From positions 62,001-126,000 of the forward strand of contig NZ_FNYZ01000016.1 in assembly GCF_900109095.1 (NCBI RefSeq): a DNA stretch of 64,000 nucleotides, given 5' to 3'. The DNA is from Sphingobium sp. AP50. GTDB lineage: Bacteria; Pseudomonadota; Alphaproteobacteria; Sphingomonadales; Sphingomonadaceae. Of this stretch, positions 61,071 through 64,000 are shown in pieces. Numbering within the stretch: the stretch's first letter is position 1; the number at the start of each line of letters is the position of its first letter. The notes below the pieces were generated by a model. That model did no database searches, was not told the origin of the DNA, and worked only from the letters and a program-made list of their open reading frames with translations. A program made the position numbers and the translations under genes.

Positions 61071-64000
61071 ATGCACGTCATCTTCCGCGAGACCCATGGG
61101 ATCGAGGAAGCGGCTGTCCCGCAGGATCTGGGGCAGACGCCCGCCGATCTTGTCTTCCTGTCCTTTTCGGACAGCGATCTGGCCGCTTTTGCGGCGGGAT
61201 GGCATGGCGCGCGCGGAGCGTTGCCGCCGCTGCGACTCGCCAATCTGGCGGCGCTGACGCATCCGCTGTCGGTCGACACCTATATCGAGCGGACGTTGAG
61301 CGGGGCCAAGGCGATCCTGATCCGGCTGATCGGTGGCGCATCCTATTGGAGCTATGGCTTGCAACAGGTCGAGGCGCTGGCGCGGACGCGGGGGATCGCG
61401 CTGGCAGTGCTGCCGGGGGACGGGCGGCCCGATACGCGGCTGGAGGCTGCCTCGACCGTGCCAACTGCTGCGTTGCGGGAACTGGTGCGGCTTTGTGACG
61501 AGGGCGGCGCGGTGGCGGCGCAGGCGGCGCTGGGGCTGCTGGCGGGCGCTGCCGGACTAAGCGGGGCGGAGGCGCCGGTTGCGCCTGTGCCGATGGTTGG
61601 GGCGTGGGATGGCGATCTGGCGGCTCCGGCGGTTTTCGAAAGCCGGACGGACCGGCCGCGTATCCTGCTGGTCTTCTATCGCTCCTATCTGACTGCGGCC
61701 GATACCCAGCCGTTCGAGGCGTTGCGGGATGCCTTTGCCGCGCGCGGTTTCGATATGGTCGGCATGTTCGCGCCGTCGCTCAAGCCGGTTGAGATACGGG
61801 ATCAGATTGCCCGCTGGGTGACGGCCTATGCGCCCGCCGCGATCATCAATGCCACCGCCTTTTCCGCGCGGGGGGAGGATGGCACGACCCCGCTCGATGG
61901 GGCGGGCGTGCCGGTGTTCCAACTGGCGCTGGCGACATCGGGGCGGCAGGCTTGGCGGGAGTCGGCGCGGGGCCTGTCACCGGCCGATCTGGCCATGCAT
62001 GTCGTGCTGCCCGAAGTGGATGGGCGGCTGTTTGCCGGTGTGGCCAGTTTCAAGGAAGCGCAGACGCGCGACCCGGCGCTGGAATTTGCGCGCGGCGCGC
62101 ATCGGGCGGACCCGGCGAGGATTGCGGCCATTGTGGACCGGGTGGCAGCGTGGGTGTGTCTGCGCCAGCGTCCGGTGGTGGAGCGGACACTGGTGCTGAT
62201 CCTGTCGACCTATCCCGGCAAGGCGCATCAAATGGCGCATGCGGTAGGGCTGGATGCGATCGCTTCGGCTGAGGCGATGCTCGGCGATCTGGCCGGGGCT
62301 GGCTATGCGGTCGAGGCGGCGGGCGATCTGGTCGCAGATATTCAGGGCGAATGTCTGACCTGGTCGCTGGGGGAGTATAGCCGCGCATTGGCATCTCTGC
62401 CTGCCGTGCTGCGCGATGATCTTCATGCGGCATGGGGAGAGCCTGAAGCCGATCCTGATGTGCGGGACGGGGCTTTCCATTTTCCGGCTGTGCGGCGCGG
62501 CGCGATGATTGTTGCGCTCCAGCCTGAACGCGGCTTCAATCATGATCGCGCTGACAGCTATCATGACCTGTCGCGCTGTCCGCGCCATGCCTATGTGGCT
62601 TTCTATCTGTGGCTGCGGGCGCAGGGGATCGATGCGCTGGTCCATATGGGTGCGCATGGCACGCTGGAATGGCTGCCGGGGAAGGCGGTTGCGCTGTCCG
62701 ACGCCTGCTGGCCCGAAGCGCTGATCGGGCCGACGCCGGTCATCTATCCCTTCATCGTCAACGATCCGGGTGAGGCGGCGCAGGCCAAGCGGCGTATCGG
62801 CGCGGTGACAATCGGCCATGCGCCGCCGCCGCTCGCGCCAGCAGGACGCGGGGCCGGGCTGGGGCGCATTGAGGCGCTGCTCGATGAATTTTCCAATGCC
62901 GACGGGCTTGATCCGGCGCGGCGGCAACGGTTGCAGGCGGACATTAGCGAGGAAGCGCGCGCGCTGGGGCTGGAGGCGGAACTGGGCATCGACGCCAGTC
63001 TGTCCCCGGCCGAGGCGATCAGCCGGATCGATCGTTTCGTTTGCGACGTCAAGGAAAGCCAATATGGCGACGGCCTGCATATTTTCGGGCGGGGCGAGCA
63101 AGGCGTGGCTGAGCGCGATGGTCTGCTGGCGGCGCTGGATGGGCGGCGGGTCGCGCCGGGGCCATCGGGGTCGCCGCATCGGGGGCGGACCGATGTGCTG
63201 CCGACCGGCCGCAACCTGTTCATGGTCGATCCGCGCGCGGTGCCATCCCGCGCGGCCCATGCGCAGGGCATCCGCTTGGCCGAGGAACTGATCCGTCGTC
63301 ATTTGCAGGATCATGGCGATTACCCCAAGGGGCTGGTGGTGGACCTGTGGGGATCGGCGACGATGCGCACGGCGGGTGAGGATTATGCCATGGCGCTGCA
63401 TCTGCTCGGCGCCAAGCCGGTCTGGGATTTTGCGTCGGAACGGGTGACGGGGATCGAAATCCTGCCGCTGGCGATGCTCGATCGGCCGCGTATCGACGTG
63501 ACCCTGCGCGTCTCCGGCCTGTTTCGCGATGCCTTTCCGACGCTGCCCGTGCTGTTCGGGCAGGCGGTGCACGCGCTGTGCGGCAGGGATGAGCCGACCG
63601 ACTGGAATCCCTTTGCGGGAACGGCGCCCGCCTCGCGCGTCTATGGGCCGCAGCCCGGCCATTATGGGCTGAACATGGGCGATGCGGCGGAAACCTATAC
63701 CGACGAAGCGCGCCGGGCTGCCGGGGAGGCATGGCTTGCTGCTTCCGCTCAGGCACTGGACGTGGATGCGCGGGATGACGATGGCCTGCGCGCGCGTGTC
63801 GCGGCGGCGGATGCCTTTGTGCATGCGCAGGATTTGCCGGAAACCGACCTTCTGCTTGCCGCCGACTATGCCGCGCATGAAGCGGGCTTTGCCGCCGCGC
63901 AGGCGGTGGTCGGGGGCAAGGCGGCGCTTTATCATCTCGACGCGCGTGATCCGGCGCGGCTGGCGGCGCGGCCGCTGACCGAGGAGATCGCCCGCGTGGT
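61071..64000 (+). CDS. cobN: Cobaltochelatase subunit CobN (3' end outside window)
   Basis: Frame open from ATG 61071 to the window edge, about 976 codons of an expected 1,100-1,300. Recognisable blocks: an N-terminal domain (ILLVFYRSYLTAADTQPFEA), then ERGFNHDRADSYHDLSRCPR, DALVHMGAHGTLEWLPGKAV, IYPFIVNDPGEAAQAKRR, ESQYGDGLHIFGRG, TGRNLFMVDP and DLWGSATMRTAGED. Large subunit of the ATP-dependent enzyme that inserts Co2+ into hydrogenobyrinic acid diamide (aerobic B12 route) with CobS and CobT. Confidence 0.95.
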   Translation, partial: MHVIFRETHGIEEAAVPQDLGQTPADLVFLSFSDSDLAAFAAGWHGARGALPPLRLANLAALTHPLSVDTYIERTLSGAKAILIRLIGGASYWSYGLQQVEALARTRGIALAVLPGDGRPDTRLEAASTVPTAALRELVRLCDEGGAVAAQAALGLLAGAAGLSGAEAPVAPVPMVGAWDGDLAAPAVFESRTDRPRILLVFYRSYLTAADTQPFEALRDAFAARGFDMVGMFAPSLKPVEIRDQIARWVTAYAPAAIINATAFSARGEDGTTPLDGAGVPVFQLALATSGRQAWRESARGLSPADLAMHVVLPEVDGRLFAGVASFKEAQTRDPALEFARGAHRADPARIAAIVDRVAAWVCLRQRPVVERTLVLILSTYPGKAHQMAHAVGLDAIASAEAMLGDLAGAGYAVEAAGDLVADIQGECLTWSLGEYSRALASLPAVLRDDLHAAWGEPEADPDVRDGAFHFPAVRRGAMIVALQPERGFNHDRADSYHDLSRCPRHAYVAFYLWLRAQGIDALVHMGAHGTLEWLPGKAVALSDACWPEALIGPTPVIYPFIVNDPGEAAQAKRRIGAVTIGHAPPPLAPAGRGAGLGRIEALLDEFSNADGLDPARRQRLQADISEEARALGLEAELGIDASLSPAEAISRIDRFVCDVKESQYGDGLHIFGRGEQGVAERDGLLAALDGRRVAPGPSGSPHRGRTDVLPTGRNLFMVDPRAVPSRAAHAQGIRLAEELIRRHLQDHGDYPKGLVVDLWGSATMRTAGEDYAMALHLLGAKPVWDFASERVTGIEILPLAMLDRPRIDVTLRVSGLFRDAFPTLPVLFGQAVHALCGRDEPTDWNPFAGTAPASRVYGPQPGHYGLNMGDAAETYTDEARRAAGEAWLAASAQALDVDARDDDGLRARVAAADAFVHAQDLPETDLLLAADYAAHEAGFAAAQAVVGGKAALYHLDARDPARLAARPLTEEIARV

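Noticed and set aside
61977..63935. 652-codon minus-strand open frame
   Set aside because: Antisense to cobN, which shows the conserved cobaltochelatase blocks on the plus strand.

Overview
The window is GC-rich alphaproteobacterial DNA, most likely from a sphingomonad (Sphingobium/Sphingomonas-like; inferred from gene content and style, not proven). It has two parts: the late-gene arm of an integrated tailed phage (1 to about 20,870) and ordinary chromosome (about 20,910 to 64,000).

Prophage (1-20,870). The order is siphovirus-like: end of a probable head gene, terminator, head-tail connector/completion genes, tail terminator, major tail protein, tail-assembly chaperone with a canonical -1 slippery heptamer and overlapping extension frame, TP901-type tape measure, two tail-tip genes, a 2,996-residue J-like tip/fibre protein, two or three small lysis-region membrane proteins, and three minus-strand accessory genes (one a NUMOD4/HNH endonuclease). 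The right boundary is marked by the 5' half of a tRNA-Pro(TGG) gene. The most striking feature is a short signal, TAARTA, placed exactly 4-5 nt before start codons that have no Shine-Dalgarno sequence. It recurs on both strands, resembles the T4 late promoter (TATAAATA, no -35), and suggests a phage-specific promoter class making leaderless or nearly leaderless late mRNAs.

Chromosome, 20.9-34.8 kb: a 25-residue membrane peptide, an Ala/Asn-rich lipoprotein, an M28 peptidase, EttA, a di-heme peroxidase-like protein, a DUF481 outer-membrane protein, RppH, photolyase plus a cyclopropane-synthase-like enzyme, an SDR, PurF and a chromate transporter. A possible small RNA lies at 25.3-25.5 kb.

35.0-42.6 kb: cytochrome c maturation operon ccmC-D-E-F-G-H-I (ccmA and ccmB are not here), Kup potassium transporter, and an Hsp20 gene with an RpoH-type promoter and a ROSE-like RNA thermometer leader.

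42.7-50.8 kb: a decayed IS3-type element, a LysR regulator with a probable N-terminal frameshift, and a siderophore island: a FepA-like TonB-dependent receptor convergent with exbB-exbD-tonB-esterase. The two promoter regions share a 19-bp site that may be an iron operator.

50.9-57.9 kb: a TetR regulator divergent from a DUF2339 membrane protein across a direct-repeat operator, then an Aas-like three-domain phospholipid acyltransferase.

58.1-64.0 kb: two related cobalamin riboswitches, one before a HoxN/NixA-type cobalt/nickel permease and one before cobW-cobN (cobN runs off the window), so cobalt uptake and cobalt insertion into the corrin ring should both be B12-controlled.
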